Shown piece by piece: positions 23,061 to 35,391 of a stretch of 64,000 nt of DNA (position 1 is its first letter; each line of letters begins with the position of its first letter). The DNA is taken from positions 17,597,965-17,661,964 of the forward strand of contig NC_059082.1 in the NCBI RefSeq assembly GCF_020497125.1, written 5' to 3'. The notes below the pieces were generated by a model. The model did not search any database, was not told the DNA's origin, and saw nothing but the letters and a program-made list of their open reading frames with translations. Both the position numbers and the translations under genes were made by a program. The DNA comes from Mauremys mutica. Its lineage: Eukaryota > Chordata > Testudines > Geoemydidae.

Positions 23061-24132
23061 TCACTTCATTGATACTGGTGACAACCCAGTCCCTTGGTCA
23101 TCTTCTAGTGTTGATTTTAGTCTATTTTTGATCAGAGTAAACTTGAAAAAAAAAAAGAGCATTCATCCTCACAGTTTGTGACTTGAGTCACAGACTCAAA
23201 TTCATAGAGAAATAGTCTGGTAACCCAATTCTTTTGGATTGCAAATTGGGGCCAGCAGCAGTTCCAATCCCGTGAATATTAGTTGAGCAACCACTATTAG
23301 TCATAAATTCACTACAGGAATTTACATAAGCTTCCTGGTAAAGCTGTCACTGAATAACAAGTTTGTCAGTGATAACAGATACTTCAAGATAAAGTATATT
23401 CTGCAGAGTCTCTTAAGTGCTGCTTGTCTGAGGGATGGGGAAGGGCAAGGTTCTATCTTCAAAACATACAAGATGAAATCCTGTACCCACTGAGATCAAT
23501 GGGAACACTCCTATTGACTTCAGTGGGGCCAGGATTTTACCCCTAGTGTCTTAAACCTGCACAGAAACAATTTAACTGTTCTAGCTTTGGCTCAGGATTT
23601 GCGAATCTCATCATGACATTTTTTCATGAAGATTATTGAGTGGGTTAAGCATCCTGACTCTCGTATGGTATGTGGATCATAATCTACTTTCTGAACATTA
23701 GTATACAATACACTCAGTTACTGTAAAACAGTATTCCAAAAGTTTTCCATGAATATGGTCTCCAAGTTCACTATGTCATATAATGGACATCAGATTTTTG
23801 GACTTGCAACATCAACCTAACTTTAAAGACATTTACTATGTTGGTAGTTTTTGGCAGAATCAGTTTGAGCAAGATAATGTTTTCAGCATGTATATCTTTT
23901 GAATCCAGAATATTACAGATTAGAAAAAGGAACAGAATACATGTAGGGATTGCAGAAACACAAATTAAGACAGCAGCCAACACTAGTTCCAATGATATGT
24001 GGACTATGAAACTCACTTTTCCAAAGAAAGCCTGGTTGAATAACACCTTGTCTGGACATTACAAGGGTATTTGTTCTTATTCTATCCTCAGATATTATCA
24101 ATTCCATTTCTCAAAAAGATAAAATGAACAGA
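23061..24132. other. Gene-free stretch with one short inverted repeat
   Basis: No gene is supported. At 23472-23543 a 72-bp hairpin is formed by GATGAAATCCTGTACCCACT and CAGTGGGGCCAGGATTTTAC with ATTGACTTCA in the loop region, a dispersed family also at 42078-42150. Frames at 23771-24122 on both strands look like chance. Confidence 0.5.
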
Positions 24133-24140
24133 TTCAGAGA

Positions 24141-24264
24141 TAGGGTGACCAGATATCAACTGTGAAATAACGGGACAGGGGGTGGGGAGTAATAGGAGCC
24201 TATATAAGAAAACGTCCCCAAAAACGGGATTGTCCCTATGAAAATGAGACATCTGGTCACCCTG
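24141..24264. mobile_element. 124-bp hAT-type MITE (TAGGGTGACCAGA family), copy 2
   Basis: It starts TAGGGTGACCAGATA and ends ATCTGGTCACCCTG, a good inverted repeat. A perfect 8-bp target duplication, TTCAGAGA, flanks it (24133-24140 and 24265-24272). Its length equals that of copy 1 at 11011. Confidence 0.9.
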
Positions 24265-24517
24265 TTCAGAGAGGGCTTATCTAGTACAACTCTCAAAACA
24301 ATAGCATCTTAAACTGTCAGTGTATCTGTGCTTTGAAAATCACACAGCAAAGAGTAACTGAGTGCACAGTATGAAATCTGGGTGTGAAAATTATTGATGG
24401 AAATAAATATTTTGTCTGTTTAAATTTGCTAGCTATCACTAATAACCACAGCTAGTCCATTATTAAGGATATAAATTAACATATTTCATGAAAAGTGTGT
24501 GTACCTAATAAACCTAC

Positions 24518-24603
24518 CTTAACTAAAGGTAAGATCCCAGGAAACCGATCCCATGATGAGAGGGAGAAGTTGTCTCCATTATCACCATGCAGAATCAGGT
24601 CTC
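24518..24603 (-). other. Exon-like segment on the - strand (unidentified)
   Basis: On the - strand, a T-rich tract ending CTCTTAAG is followed by 86 nt and then the donor-like AAG|GTAGGT. Only one of the three frames is open across the segment; it encodes 28 residues including GDNGDNFSLSSWDRFPG. I do not recognise the protein. A - strand gene starting at the CpG island near 32 kb could use such an exon, with a phase-1 upstream exon, but I could not find further convincing exons. Chance is a real alternative. Confidence 0.25.
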
Positions 24604-27009
24604 CTTAAGAGATAAATGTAAAAACAACAAAACTGCATTTAAGTACTTCTATTATGTATATTAATTTTCAAACTATTTGCCTTTTCAGCCTCCATCATAT
24701 CTACAACACATCTTTTGTACCATTGCCATCTAGCAACACAAGGGAGCAACTCATTTTTGTGCTAGAACATTGTTTGCATACTCAGAAACATATACACGTG
24801 AGTGTTTAAAACCAAGTGAAGGGCAAGTGTGAGCTCACAGAAATATTTAGTGAATGGCCACAAATTCAAGTACTGATTCTGGGACAGTGGGGAGTACAGA
24901 AGTCACTGTAGATACAGATTCATCATCCTGGATCTTTGAAAATAATTAATGATTTAATGACACTTCTGCTATCTTTTTTACTTAAAATGGCTGAAGAAAA
25001 CTGTACAGACCTGTTTCTGCTCTGATTTACACCAGTTTCATACTGGTGTAGTTCCACTAACTTCATTAGAGTCACTCATGACTTAAGAAGTCGCACCTAT
25101 GTATACAAAACAAAAAATCCAAGGTCTCGCCTATGAATGATTAGTTGATCAATTCTATGGTCCCAAAGAGTCAAATTTGTGCTGCAACCCTTGATCACAA
25201 CATGGATTTCTTCAAGAGGAAGCCCACATTAAAGCATTCATTGGTAAAATATTTACTGGATTATCCTATGTAGGTGGAGTGATTGCCAGCAATATCATCT
25301 GCCATTATAATGATTAATCTGCACATGACAAACTAGCCTTGCTGCAACTTGAGACAGAAACTGAAAACCTATGGAATGCAATTCCAGAGTCAGAATCTAT
25401 CTAGACATTTATGCAGTGCTCATCACCATGGCATCCAAGAATCAGAATGAGCTCCTATAACCCAAGTTCATTATACTTCTTCTCAATAATAACTACCTCC
25501 TTTTGACAACAAATGCTGCAGTTGACTTTGCATTACATTCATGCCACATTTCCAGCAGATTCTTTTAACCTGGTCATTATTTGATTCAGTACCTGCTTCA
25601 AGAAGGATAAAATTAATCAATTTCACACAAGTGGCATGGCACAGACTTCTGATCTTACCCTGCATCCACTTGTTTCAAATTGATGAGCTCCACACATAAG
25701 CATTTTAATAGCCAAAAACAACACAACTGTAAGTTATGGTACAATATGAGGATAGAATGGCCGTGTGTGGCCCACAGAGTATGGCCCTAAGCAACCCCAA
25801 TTAAATAATTAATGGTTATTAGAAACCAGAAATGTTATGTTAAATAATGTAAAATAGCTTTAATGTCACTAGAAGTGTGATAAAACAGCTAAAACTTAGG
25901 AGCATAAAGGGCTTCCTGCAAGGTTGGGTTTAGCATCCATGCATTATACTGCCCAAAATCACATGGCAAATAAATTAGAATATTAAAAAGGACAGTCAAG
26001 ACCAAAATTTGACCCAGCTTAAAATGTTCATGAAGCTACTCACAACAGACTATTGATTACTTCAATGTGTTCTTTAAAAAAAGAGAGAGACACAGAGACA
26101 ACTGAAGCAATGCCAAAACCATTTGTGGGGATGAGGGAACCATGCCAATACTGGCTTCAATAGTACAGTGAAGAGAAAAAAAACTTAAGACTTAGGTTTT
26201 GTCCATAATCACAAGATTAATATACAGAAACTTAGATAACACATTGCTCTTTACCATGGACATTGATGCAGAAACTGTCTGCCCTGTTGCTTTTGGTGAC
26301 CAAGACCCAGCCATGGATGGTGCAGCAGCACATATGTCCCTTGTGCCTCCCGGTGACCAGGATCTTGAGGTAGATGGGCACTAGCAGTACTCACAAGCTT
26401 GCATTCAGGGGACTTTTCAGCACACAGGTCGCAAGCCAGACTTAAGGCTTGCTCCATTATGAATAATAATTTAAACTTGATGTCCCTATTTTTTCGAGAT
26501 CTACTTTTAAAGGAGCTTCAGATTTTACACTTACGAGGGATATCAGTGCCTCCCAAACAGCTGAGGTACCAAGGATGCCCGCCGCTGACCAGGATAGCTT
26601 CCCATCAGGAAAGACACCTCTTAAAGCCCAGGGATCTTGACATACCCCAGAACAAACTCCAGAACAACCCCTTTAAGGGGGTAAAAAACAAAAAGGGGAA
26701 ACAGTTCCAACTAACAAACACTACTAACTATACAAAAACTAAGTGCGAAGAGAACAGGCACACTCTATGCTTCATCTCAGGCAGAAGGCAGCTGGTGAGG
26801 ATCTTAGGGCGGTTGGCCCACATACTCCTATATATCTTCATTACTGGGCACAAGGATGTGTAGGGTGCATGTGCAGGTCAAACAGGCACTGCAATCAAAA
26901 ATGTGCCCATGTGCACTTGAAGTGGAAAGTCTGAAGTAGAGCACCTGTGGGGACACTCCTTGAAGAAAAACCTCATTTTATAATCCCATTCTTAAATGTA
27001 TCAAGCTCT
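24604..27009. other. Gene-free stretch
   Basis: No supported gene. The 154-codon frame at 26399-26863 has no domain signature. The sequence around 26940-26970 (GCACCTGTGGGGACACTCCT) resembles the end of a turtle interspersed repeat whose other boundary I cannot place. Confidence 0.45.
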
Positions 27010-27293
27010 GGGCTTCTCTACACTACAGGCACTACAGCACCACAGCTGCGACTATGCCACTGTAGCATCATAGTATAGATATTTGCTTCAGCAACAGAAG
27101 AGAGTTTTCCATCGCTGTAGTTAATTCACCCCCCTGAGCGGTGATAGCTTGGCTGATGGAGGAATTCCTCTATCAACCTAGCAGTGTCTATACTGAGGCT
27201 TAGGTTGTCTTACTAAGTCTCCCAAGAAGTGACTTTTTCACACCCCTGAGCAACATAGCTAGAGTAAGCTAAGTTGTGTGTGTAGACCAGGCC
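27010..27293. mobile_element. Harbinger-like MITE related to the 20051 element
   Basis: It begins GGGCTTCTCTACACTACAGG and ends GTGTAGACCAGGCC. The interior shares ACACCCCTGAGCAACATAGC and the GGAGGAATTCCTC-type palindrome with the 20051 copy. The right terminus is nearly identical to that of the autonomous Harbinger (GTGTAGACCAGGCC). The target duplication is not visible (TCT against TTA), so the flanks may have mutated. Confidence 0.65.
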
Positions 27294-27339
27294 TTATTTA
27301 TCTTAAATTAGCTAGGCAGTCTGCCCCACTACTCCTATC

Positions 27340-27448
27340 AAATTAGATTGTAAACTCTTCAGGACCTATTTGTAAACAGCACAGTGGGGCTCTGGTCAGT
27401 GACTGTAAGCCCTCAGTACTACCACAATACAAATAACAAATAAATAAA
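27340..27448 (+). repeat. SINE 3' tail (MIR-like/tRNA-SINE type)
   Basis: ATTAGATTGTAAACTCTTCA, AACAGCACAGTGGGGCTCTG and CAATACAAATAACAAATAAA follow the order of the 3' part of MIR-like SINEs of amniotes. The A-rich AATAAATAAATA tail ends exactly where the CR1 copy begins. Confidence 0.55.
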
Positions 27449-29531
27449 TATGAATAGCTGGCTGTATTTCAAAGAAACCTTATTGAGGTTGCAGGAACAA
27501 ACCATCCCGATGTGTAGGAAGAAAAGTAAATATGGCAGGCGACCAGCTTGGCTTAACAGTGAAATCCTTGCTCATCTTAAACACAAAAGAACAGCTTACA
27601 AGAAGTGGAAGATTGGACAAATAACCAGGGAGGAGTATAAAAGTATTGTTCAGGCATGCAGGTGTGAAATCAGGAAGGCCAAATCACACTTGGAGTTGCA
27701 GCTAGCCGGAGATGTTAGGAGTAACAAGAAGGGTTTCTTTAGGTATGTTAGCAACAGGAAGAAAGTCAAGGAAAGTGTGGGCCCCTTGCTGAATGAGGGA
27801 GGGAACCTAGTGACAGAGGATGTGGAGAAAGCTAGTGTACTCAATGCTTTTTTTGCCTCTGTCTTCACAGACAAGGTCAGCTCCCAGACAGCTGCACTCT
27901 GCAGCACGGTATGGGGAGGAGGTGACCAGCTCTCTGTGGAGAAAGAAGTAGTTCGGGGCTATTTAGGAAAGCTGGACGAGCACAAGTCCATGGGGCCGGA
28001 TGCGCTGCATCCGAGGGTGCTAAAGGAGTTGGCCGATGAGATTGCAGATCCATTGGCCATTATCTTTGAAAAATCATGGCGATCGGGGGAGGTCCCGGAT
28101 GACTGGAAAAAAGCTAATGTAGTGCCCATCTTTAAAAAAGGGAAGAAGGAAGATCCAGGGAACTACAGGCCAGTCAGTCTCACCTCAGTCCCTGGAAAAA
28201 TCATGGAACAGGTCCTCAAGGAATCAATCCTGAACCACTTAAAGGAGGGGAAAGTGATCAGGAACAGTCAGCATGGATTCAACAAGGGCAAGTCATGCCT
28301 GACTAACCTAATTGCCTTCTATGACGAGATAACCGGCTCTGTGGATGAGGGGAAAGCAGTGGATGTGCTATTTCTGGACTTTAGCAAAGCTTTTGATACA
28401 GTCTCCCACAGTATTCTTGCCAGCAAGTTAAAGAAGTCTGGGCTGGATGAATGGACGGTAAGGTGGATAGAAAACTGGCTAGATGGTCGGGCTCAATGGG
28501 TAGTGATCAATGGTTCCATGTCTAGTTGGCAGCCGGTATCAAATGGAGTGCCCCAAGAGTCGGTGCTGGGGCCGGTTTTGTTCAATATCTTCATTAACGA
28601 TCTGGAGGATGGTGTGGACTGCACCCTTAGCAAGTTTGCAGATGACACTAAACTGGGAGGAGTGGTTGATACGCTGGAGGGTAGGGATAGGATACAGAGG
28701 GACCTAGACAAATTAGAGGATTGGGCCAAAAGAAATATGATGAGGTTCAACAAGGACAAGTGCAGAGTCCTGCACTTAGGACGGAAGAATCCCATGCACT
28801 GCTACAGACTAGGGACCGAATGGCTGGGCAGCAGTTCTGCAGAAAAGGACCTAGGGGTTACGGTGGACGAAAAGCTGAATATGAGTCAACAGTGTGCCCT
28901 TGTTGCCAAGAAGGCTAATGGCATTTTGGGTTGTATAAGTAGGGGCATTTCCAGCAGATCAAGGGATGTGATCATTCCCCTCTACTCAGCACTGGTGAGG
29001 CCTCATTTGGAGTACTGTGTCCAGTTTTGGGCCCCACACTACAAGAAGGATGTGGATAAATTGGAGAGAGTCCAGCGGAGGGCAACAAAAATGATTAGGG
29101 GGCTGGAGCACATGACTTATGAGGAGAGGCTGAGGGAACTGGGATTGTTTAGTCTGCAGAAGAGAAGAATGAGGGGGGATTTGATAGCTGCTTTCAACTA
29201 CCTGAAAGGGGGTTCCAAAGAGGATGGATCTAGACTGTTCTCAGTGGTAGAAGATGACAGAACAAGGAGTAATGGTCTCAAGTTGCAGAGGGGGAGGTTT
29301 AGGTTGGATATTAGGAAAAACTTTTTCACTAGTAGGGTGGTGAAGAACTGGAATGGGTTACCTAGGGAGGTAGTGGAATCTCCTTCCTTAGAGGTTTTTA
29401 AGGTCAGGCTTGACAAAGCCCTGGCTGGGATGATTTAGTTGGGTTTGGTCCTGCTTTGAGCAGGGGGTTGGACTAGATGACCTCCTGAGGTCCCTTCCAA
29501 CCCTGAGATTCTATGATTCTATGATTCTATA
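27449..29531 (+). mobile_element. Young 5'-truncated CR1 LINE
   Basis: This is the 3' part of a CR1 retrotransposon: the end of ORF2 with the reverse transcriptase, then a 3' untranslated region (GGACTAGATGACCTCCTGAG) and the ATTCTATG tail repeated about three times (29508-29531). The upstream endonuclease domain and ORF1 are absent, as in most CR1 copies, which are 5'-truncated at insertion. The long open frame indicates a recent insertion. Confidence 0.92.
27450..29438 (+). CDS. CR1 ORF2 fragment: reverse transcriptase (662 codons)
   Basis: The frame encodes the reverse transcriptase of a CR1 LINE, which copies CR1 RNA into DNA at a nicked target in the nucleus. Marks in order: [18 protein letters not shown], a thumb/finger region with [20 protein letters not shown] and [13 protein letters not shown], motif [15 protein letters not shown] (D310), motif [21 protein letters not shown], and motif [11 protein letters not shown] (D398, D399). 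The C-terminal part contains [20 protein letters not shown] and [17 protein letters not shown]. The start ATG is a chance start at the truncation point, since real ORF2 begins far upstream with an endonuclease. Motif B has Glu at residue 370, where CR1 proteins have Gly (PQG), so the enzyme is probably damaged despite the open frame. Confidence 0.9.
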   Translation: MNSWLYFKETLLRLQEQTIPMCRKKSKYGRRPAWLNSEILAHLKHKRTAYKKWKIGQITREEYKSIVQACRCEIRKAKSHLELQLAGDVRSNKKGFFRYVSNRKKVKESVGPLLNEGGNLVTEDVEKASVLNAFFASVFTDKVSSQTAALCSTVWGGGDQLSVEKEVVRGYLGKLDEHKSMGPDALHPRVLKELADEIADPLAIIFEKSWRSGEVPDDWKKANVVPIFKKGKKEDPGNYRPVSLTSVPGKIMEQVLKESILNHLKEGKVIRNSQHGFNKGKSCLTNLIAFYDEITGSVDEGKAVDVLFLDFSKAFDTVSHSILASKLKKSGLDEWTVRWIENWLDGRAQWVVINGSMSSWQPVSNGVPQESVLGPVLFNIFINDLEDGVDCTLSKFADDTKLGGVVDTLEGRDRIQRDLDKLEDWAKRNMMRFNKDKCRVLHLGRKNPMHCYRLGTEWLGSSSAEKDLGVTVDEKLNMSQQCALVAKKANGILGCISRGISSRSRDVIIPLYSALVRPHLEYCVQFWAPHYKKDVDKLERVQRRATKMIRGLEHMTYEERLRELGLFSLQKRRMRGDLIAAFNYLKGGSKEDGSRLFSVVEDDRTRSNGLKLQRGRFRLDIRKNFFTSRVVKNWNGLPREVVESPSLEVFKVRLDKALAGMI

Positions 29532-31600
29532 GTTGCTTAATTCAAAATCATTGTTTTATCAGGTATTTATTTTAAAAAAGTTTCACCACAGTATGATTTT
29601 CAGAGACTGGTAAAATATTGTTTCAGCAATGTTGTCAAACTCACTTTGCTTTCTTCTTCTAAAGATTTCTTGATTTGTGGGGATTTAAAACTTCAAAGAG
29701 CACTTCACTTACTGCACTATGGGAAATATTAGTGCAGAGAATGACATACTGTGATGACATTATGCTGTATGGAAGCACTCAATTTTTAAAACTACTCATT
29801 TCTTGGAACTGATTAAACTTATGTGTCAGGCAATAGATCAGTTGGCAGCCAAGGCTTTCCTCCATGGATCCTGAATGCACTAAGGACCTGATCCAACTCC
29901 CATTCTGAAGTCAGTAGAAAGACTTCCACTGGCTTCAAAGGGTTTTGGCTCTAGCTACCCACATACTTATATGGCCCTCATCACCATAATAACTGAGCAT
30001 TCTCTGTTCCTAAGTCTCCTGGGGCAAGAGGCAGCTGCATCAGGTTGAAGCAGACCAGCCCCTTGACACCTAGCAAGAGAGTCCCAAGTTGTAAAGGCAG
30101 GTAGAACGGAAAGGAAAAGGAAAATACCAATTTCCTGCATCAATTCCTTTGACTCTAGCTTCAATGACAGAAAAGTCTTGTTCATGGCATCACTGGAGCC
30201 TGGGGCACACAGTCGCCTCAACAATTTTCCATTTAAAATAATAAATGGAAGTGTCTCAAATGCTCAGCAGACCAATGTCTGGCTGTTAACAGAGCAACAT
30301 GATCATCACCTACCTGTAGATGGGTACAGATGACAACTGCAAGCCAAGTGATCTCCCAGGAGAGCCCTGTGGTTTGGGGGTTGGCCATCCTCCTGCCCTG
30401 GCTCTGCTGAGAGAGGTGGTTTCAGTTATAATTAAACAAAGTCAAGTGCCTCCTGCCAGAGTCTCAGTGACTAAAACAAACCGGGCAAGGACAGGGAACT
30501 GGGCTTTGGAAGGAATGCAACCCAAACTCCCGAGGTTTGTCCTGGCCGGCAAAGCAGACTGGCAGCTTACTCCATAGGCACAGCCTGCAGGGTGAGGTAG
30601 TTCCAGTGAGGGATCAGAACGGGAAACAAATACGTTTGGGGAAGCTGGCAACAGGGGGCGAATTAGAGTCTCTCCTACGTGCGAGTTAATTTATCAAATC
30701 AGCAACGCCTCCCATCCCAGTCCTCAGAGAAGAGGATGTTTGATGAGCTCTTTCTTCAGCATCCTCGCCCACTCGGAGCTGAGGGGCCAGCCCCGGGACG
30801 TCGCCATTCATTGACACCGCTTCCAAGCCTGCTAGCTCCACGCAGCTCATAGACAAGTGGCCAAGGAAGGAAAACTAAGCCCATCAGTTTAGTAGCGATC
30901 ACCCTCCGTTTGACGGTTACAGCCAGCTGTCCGCCGCTTTTACTGAACACTTTCATTTAAACCCACCAAAGGAATCATGTACTAAGCCCGCTCATTGTTA
31001 CTGACCTTTAATGTAAGCAAACCTTTTCACCTCGTGCTTAAAGCTGGAGCGGGCTACACCGGCATTACCAAAATGATCTCATCAGAAAGGTTACCGCACG
31101 CTTCCCCACCTCCTTCCAGGGACATCGTGCAAAGCCCCACAGGAGTCTAAATGCAAATCTAGTCTTAAAACAAAACACCCCACACACACCCACACCCTTC
31201 TCCTTTTTAAATAGGCCAGAGGTCCCCAAGGAAAACTACAGTAACCATCCAAACAGCCCCGTTCTTGCACCTGTCAACTAACTCTAAGATTCCGTACGGA
31301 AATCAGGCTGTTTACTTCCCCACCGTTCGGCAGGGCAGCCGTGTGCTTTTGTCATTCAAAAGTTTTAATCAACCACAAAATTTCAAGAATGAGGATTCCC
31401 TGCCCGCCTCCGACCTCCCCCCCCCCCATTATTATTGCCCCTGCCTGCGATTGACACAACTGAGCCAAGCTGCCTATTTGGCAGGCTTTGGTATATACAG
31501 ATTCCCATTAGGCTTTTTTATAAAGTGATCTGCCGCGGTGTAGCAAATGAAGCCCCGCGACGCGCAGCAAGCGAAGTGCAGGGCGCTTCCGTTTACAATG
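29532..31600. other. Gene-free stretch left of the CpG island
   Basis: No supported gene. Frames at 29967-30224 (-), 30320-30577 (+), 30442-30651 (-) and 30756-30956 (-) have no family signature. GC content rises from about 30.7 kb toward the island. Nothing else stands out except short C runs near 31413-31425. Confidence 0.45.
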
Positions 31601-32800
31601 AACAGGACCTGACTATTTTGGCGGATCGCTTTGTCCAATCTGGCGAATGAGTTACCGGGAGGAGGGGACGCTAATGGAAACCGCAAATGTTCGAGGCTCC
31701 GGCCAGCTGAGGGCTCGGTCAAAGCGCCTTGGCGTGGGGGTCCCTGGGCACAGCCCCGGTCTCAGCACCCTCTTGCCCTCCCCTGAAGCTAGCGCTACCC
31801 CCGGTGCTGCGCTGAGCTGAGCTGGGCTTTCCCCCGCCCTCTCACATCTCCCCCCCCCCCCTTGCACCGTGCCAGCCACAGAGCCAGTGCCTCGCCTCTC
31901 GCGCTCTCCTGCGCCAGGGAGCAAATGCACGGGCCCGAGTATGAGCCCCCGGCCCCTTCCGCGCCCCCTCCCCCGATTTCAGTAGCCCCCGGACGGCAGC
32001 AGCGGGAGCCCCGGAACAACCAGGGGCGCCTCCCTCCCGGGGCAGGCAACAGCCCCGCGTGACTGGCAGCAGCGGCCGCTCTAGCCCAGGGAGCTCCCTT
32101 CGCCCAGCAGCGGCAGCTGCGCCCTCACCCACCTCGTGCAGGGCCGAGCGCCCCGGCTCCTCGGGCAGCGCGTGCAGGGGCAGGCGGCTCAGGCTCCGCG
32201 GGACGCTGCTTCCCACCTCTCCTGTCAGTGCCCCCGGGCTACCGCATCCCGGATTAAACGCGCCTGCCCCTCCCTCGCGCCAGGCCCCAGCCCACCGCCG
32301 GCAGCTGGAAACGGGCCGCCCCCCTCCGGTGACAGCCGAGCCGCCCCCCCCCCTGCACGAGCCGGGACGGCGCGCGCGCCTCCACCTGCAGCGCTGGGGC
32401 TCCCCGCCCCTGCCCCGGGAGCGCTGCCCGCCAGCCACCCCCTCCTCGGTGCCACTGGCCTATAAGCCCCGCTGCCAACTGCCCTGCAGCGGGAGTCTGG
32501 CTTCTAGCTCCGCGGCCCCAGCACCGCTACGCCGGGAATCCAGTATCCAGCCCCCCAGACCAGTATCCCGGAGGAGCCACCGCATCCCTGCACCAGGTAC
32601 CCCCACCTTCCAGCTCCTCCGCCCCAGCTCACGGGGCTGCCGCCGTCCAGCTTCCTGCAGCAACGCACGAGATCCCGCCTCAGCGCCCCCACCTGCAGCC
32701 CCAGGCCAATGCAGACCGAGCCTCGAGCTACAGGAGCCCCAGCTTGTGCAGGTAGTTACACACTCCCCCTGTCCTGGAAAACGCTCAGCCAGTTAGCAAA
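31600..32800. promoter_or_regulatory. Orphan CpG island, likely promoter and first exon of an unidentified gene
   Basis: This is a GC-rich stretch with very many CpG dinucleotides (for example GCGCGCGCCTCC near 32370 and CGGCCGCTCTAGCC near 32070), standing out from AT-rich surroundings. It carries CCAAT near 31636 and GC-box-like CCCGCCC words. Long frames exist on both strands (32059-32796 +, 31842-32438 -), but they are Pro/Arg/Gly-rich and look like products of base composition. CpG islands of this size normally mark vertebrate promoters. A - strand transcript is possible (candidate exon at 24518-24603), but direction and gene are not determined. Confidence 0.6.
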
Positions 32801-35383
32801 AGCCGACTCTCACCCACTGCCGAGCCCATGTGCCCTGCTGGGACAGAGGGACCTGCAGTAGCAGGCAGTTCTTCTTCCCCAGTGTAATTTAGCCAGCAAA
32901 TTGATGCTAATGAATTCCCCAACCACAACAATCCTGATAACGCTCAATACAACTGCAAATCTCTTTACACACTAAAGATGAGTTTAATCGCTCTGTCTTT
33001 TAAGATATTTTAGGTCTCCGACTGTGTATGCCCCAAACAACACTTGGTAACGTTTTATCCCCTTACTTGAGACTGATGAACGATATATAACATCGCAAAA
33101 CCCTTTTACCTTTGCACTGTTGCTTCCCTCTCATGGGCCAAAGGAAATTTCCAGTTACATAGCATCAATACTCAACAGACAGTAAAAAGGTCTATTATTT
33201 TATCTGTGCCACCTGAAGTTAAAAATATACACCAGTGAACTAAACATAACCGATGAAGGGTTTGTTCAAATACGTTGCAAGGGAAACTTTTCCAGTTTGT
33301 TTAGACTTCTCGAAAGCAAGGTAAAAAATTTATCTTCCATAGTTAGGACCGGTGCGCCCTCTAGTGAAACCACTAGTTTGAGAAGAGAACCAAAGAGAAG
33401 ATGGAAGTTAGGAAGATGAGTTGAAGGGTCATGTTGGGGGAAGTCCTCAAACCCAACTGTAACGTCTTTTACAGTGAAAGTTCTAATGAACTTTACTGGC
33501 TTTGTACAGAGAGCTTGGCGGGGTCCCCACTTATTTATATCTCAATCGTTCCCTTATCAAACATGCTCAGTTTTCAAGTAAAGATGTCTATCTAAATGTC
33601 AGCCAGGCAAACTCATCGGGAAAGCTGAGAAAAGCTGTCTCCTTTCCTGTTCATGCACTACCATGAGTAATAGGCTTGTGTTATAACAGGAAATATAACT
33701 AAAACTAAGAGGTTGGTCTGTCCTAGTCACCTGACGTAGGACTAGAAGGTTAGTACATCTGTTTCATGACAGAGTTCACTATCCAGTGACTTTAGTTACA
33801 ATGCAACTTACAATGCAACCACATTGTCCTTAAATTATGTTTTCAGTTAGACCTTGTACAACACTGTTACCATTAGTGAGGTTGCACAGGTGTAACTAGG
33901 ATATATGTTGAAGCCAATCAGGTTACACAGGTGGCCCAAAATTGGAATTTTGTTAACAGTTCTGTTGAGTCGGGAACCTGAAAAAGATATAGTTCACTGT
34001 CCCAGAACTATGTTGGTTCTGAAGGGCTAACAATAAAACATGTTTTCACTAAAATAAGCAAATCTGACTGAATGCAGACACTCAGCATCTGCTGTATAAG
34101 AAGGTGCCCTAGTTACATAATCACTTTTTAGAGCAGAATTACATGTTAAAAATGAGTAGCATTCCTGAGATCCTAAAATCTCTCTGTTACCCAGAATAAA
34201 GGCTGCAGAGTAGGAAAAAACACTGCGGTGCTATCCTACAGTAAATAACTGACTGAATACACAGTTTGTTTTCCAAAATGGGCATATTTAGAGAGTATAG
34301 CAATGTGACCTGCATGAAGATATAGTGGTGCCTGTTTGCTCTCAATTTCAAGAAGAGTAGTGAAATTAGTGAAGAAACTCAAAAGGTTTGGAGATGTGGT
34401 TCTAATAAATATTTTCCATTTGAGTGCTTGTCCAAGTTTTTTTTGTATTGTTTCTTTTCACTCTCCAACTTTATGCTATTCAATTTTCTTCCTCTGTCCT
34501 CCCAACCCAACCAAATGCTTTCTCTAAGGATAATCATTTGCTTCTGACACCCATTTCCAGACTGGTAGGCACAATCAGCTATTCTACAAAATACAGTGGC
34601 ACCATGTGTCTGAATATCAGAGGAAATGATCAACCCAAAATATGACTCCTGGAAATTTTGGTTCATCTTCAACACAGTTGTGAAATGGGAGAAAAGAATT
34701 GTAATAGCCAGTAAAATAAATTATAGACATCAACCACCAGCGGAGTGTTAAAAACAGGAAAATTAATATGGATTCTAAGACCCAAACCCTAGCTTTATGC
34801 AAGTGAATAGATCCACTGGCTTCAGTTAAGCTACTCATGTGCATAAAGTTACACAGATGCTTAAATCTTTGCAGGGCCCTAGACTGTAAATTATTTGGGA
34901 AAGAGACCACGTCTCCCTTAGTGTTTTTATAGCACCTAGCACAATGGAAGCATGTTCTTGATTGTGACCTCTGAGCACTACACATTGTATCCATAATAAA
35001 CACTTACTAGTACTTGATGGATTGGTGCAGTCTCATACAGGTATTTTGTAAACAATACATCTATTACAATTAATATTTGATAGGAAGTGCTCCTGACCTA
35101 AACCATCCAAGTGACATGATTTTTGTTTGTTTGTTTGTTTCTTCCATTCCATCCCACTCCTTTTGGTCTGTTTTTGACTCTCTTGGATTAGATTGTTGCT
35201 TCTTGTAAAGTGCCATAAAAACTCATGAAACAATAATGTATTTGGAACATATTCTGCATAGATAATTCTCTTGTATATCCCAAATCTTAATTCAGAGTTA
35301 TCCCACATTGGGTATATGGGATTTAGATGTACTCTTTGTAGTGGGAAACAATTCTGATATGCTGATAGACTCCAAAATTCATA
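32801..35383. other. Intergenic stretch with a SINE tail
   Basis: No gene is supported. At 34868-34990 the words CCCTAGACTGTAAATTATTT and TTTTATAGCACCTAGCACAA mark the 3' half of a MIR-like SINE on the + strand. A (TTTG) microsatellite lies at about 35117-35138. Confidence 0.5.
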
Positions 35384-35391
35384 TGCATAAT

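Noticed and set aside
26399..26863. 154-codon + strand frame
   Set aside because: No recognisable domain, unusual composition and no splice context; probably chance.
32059..32796. 245-codon + strand frame in the CpG island
   Set aside because: The protein is Pro/Arg/Ser/Ala-rich without domains, and equally long frames exist on the other strand; this is an effect of GC-rich sequence.
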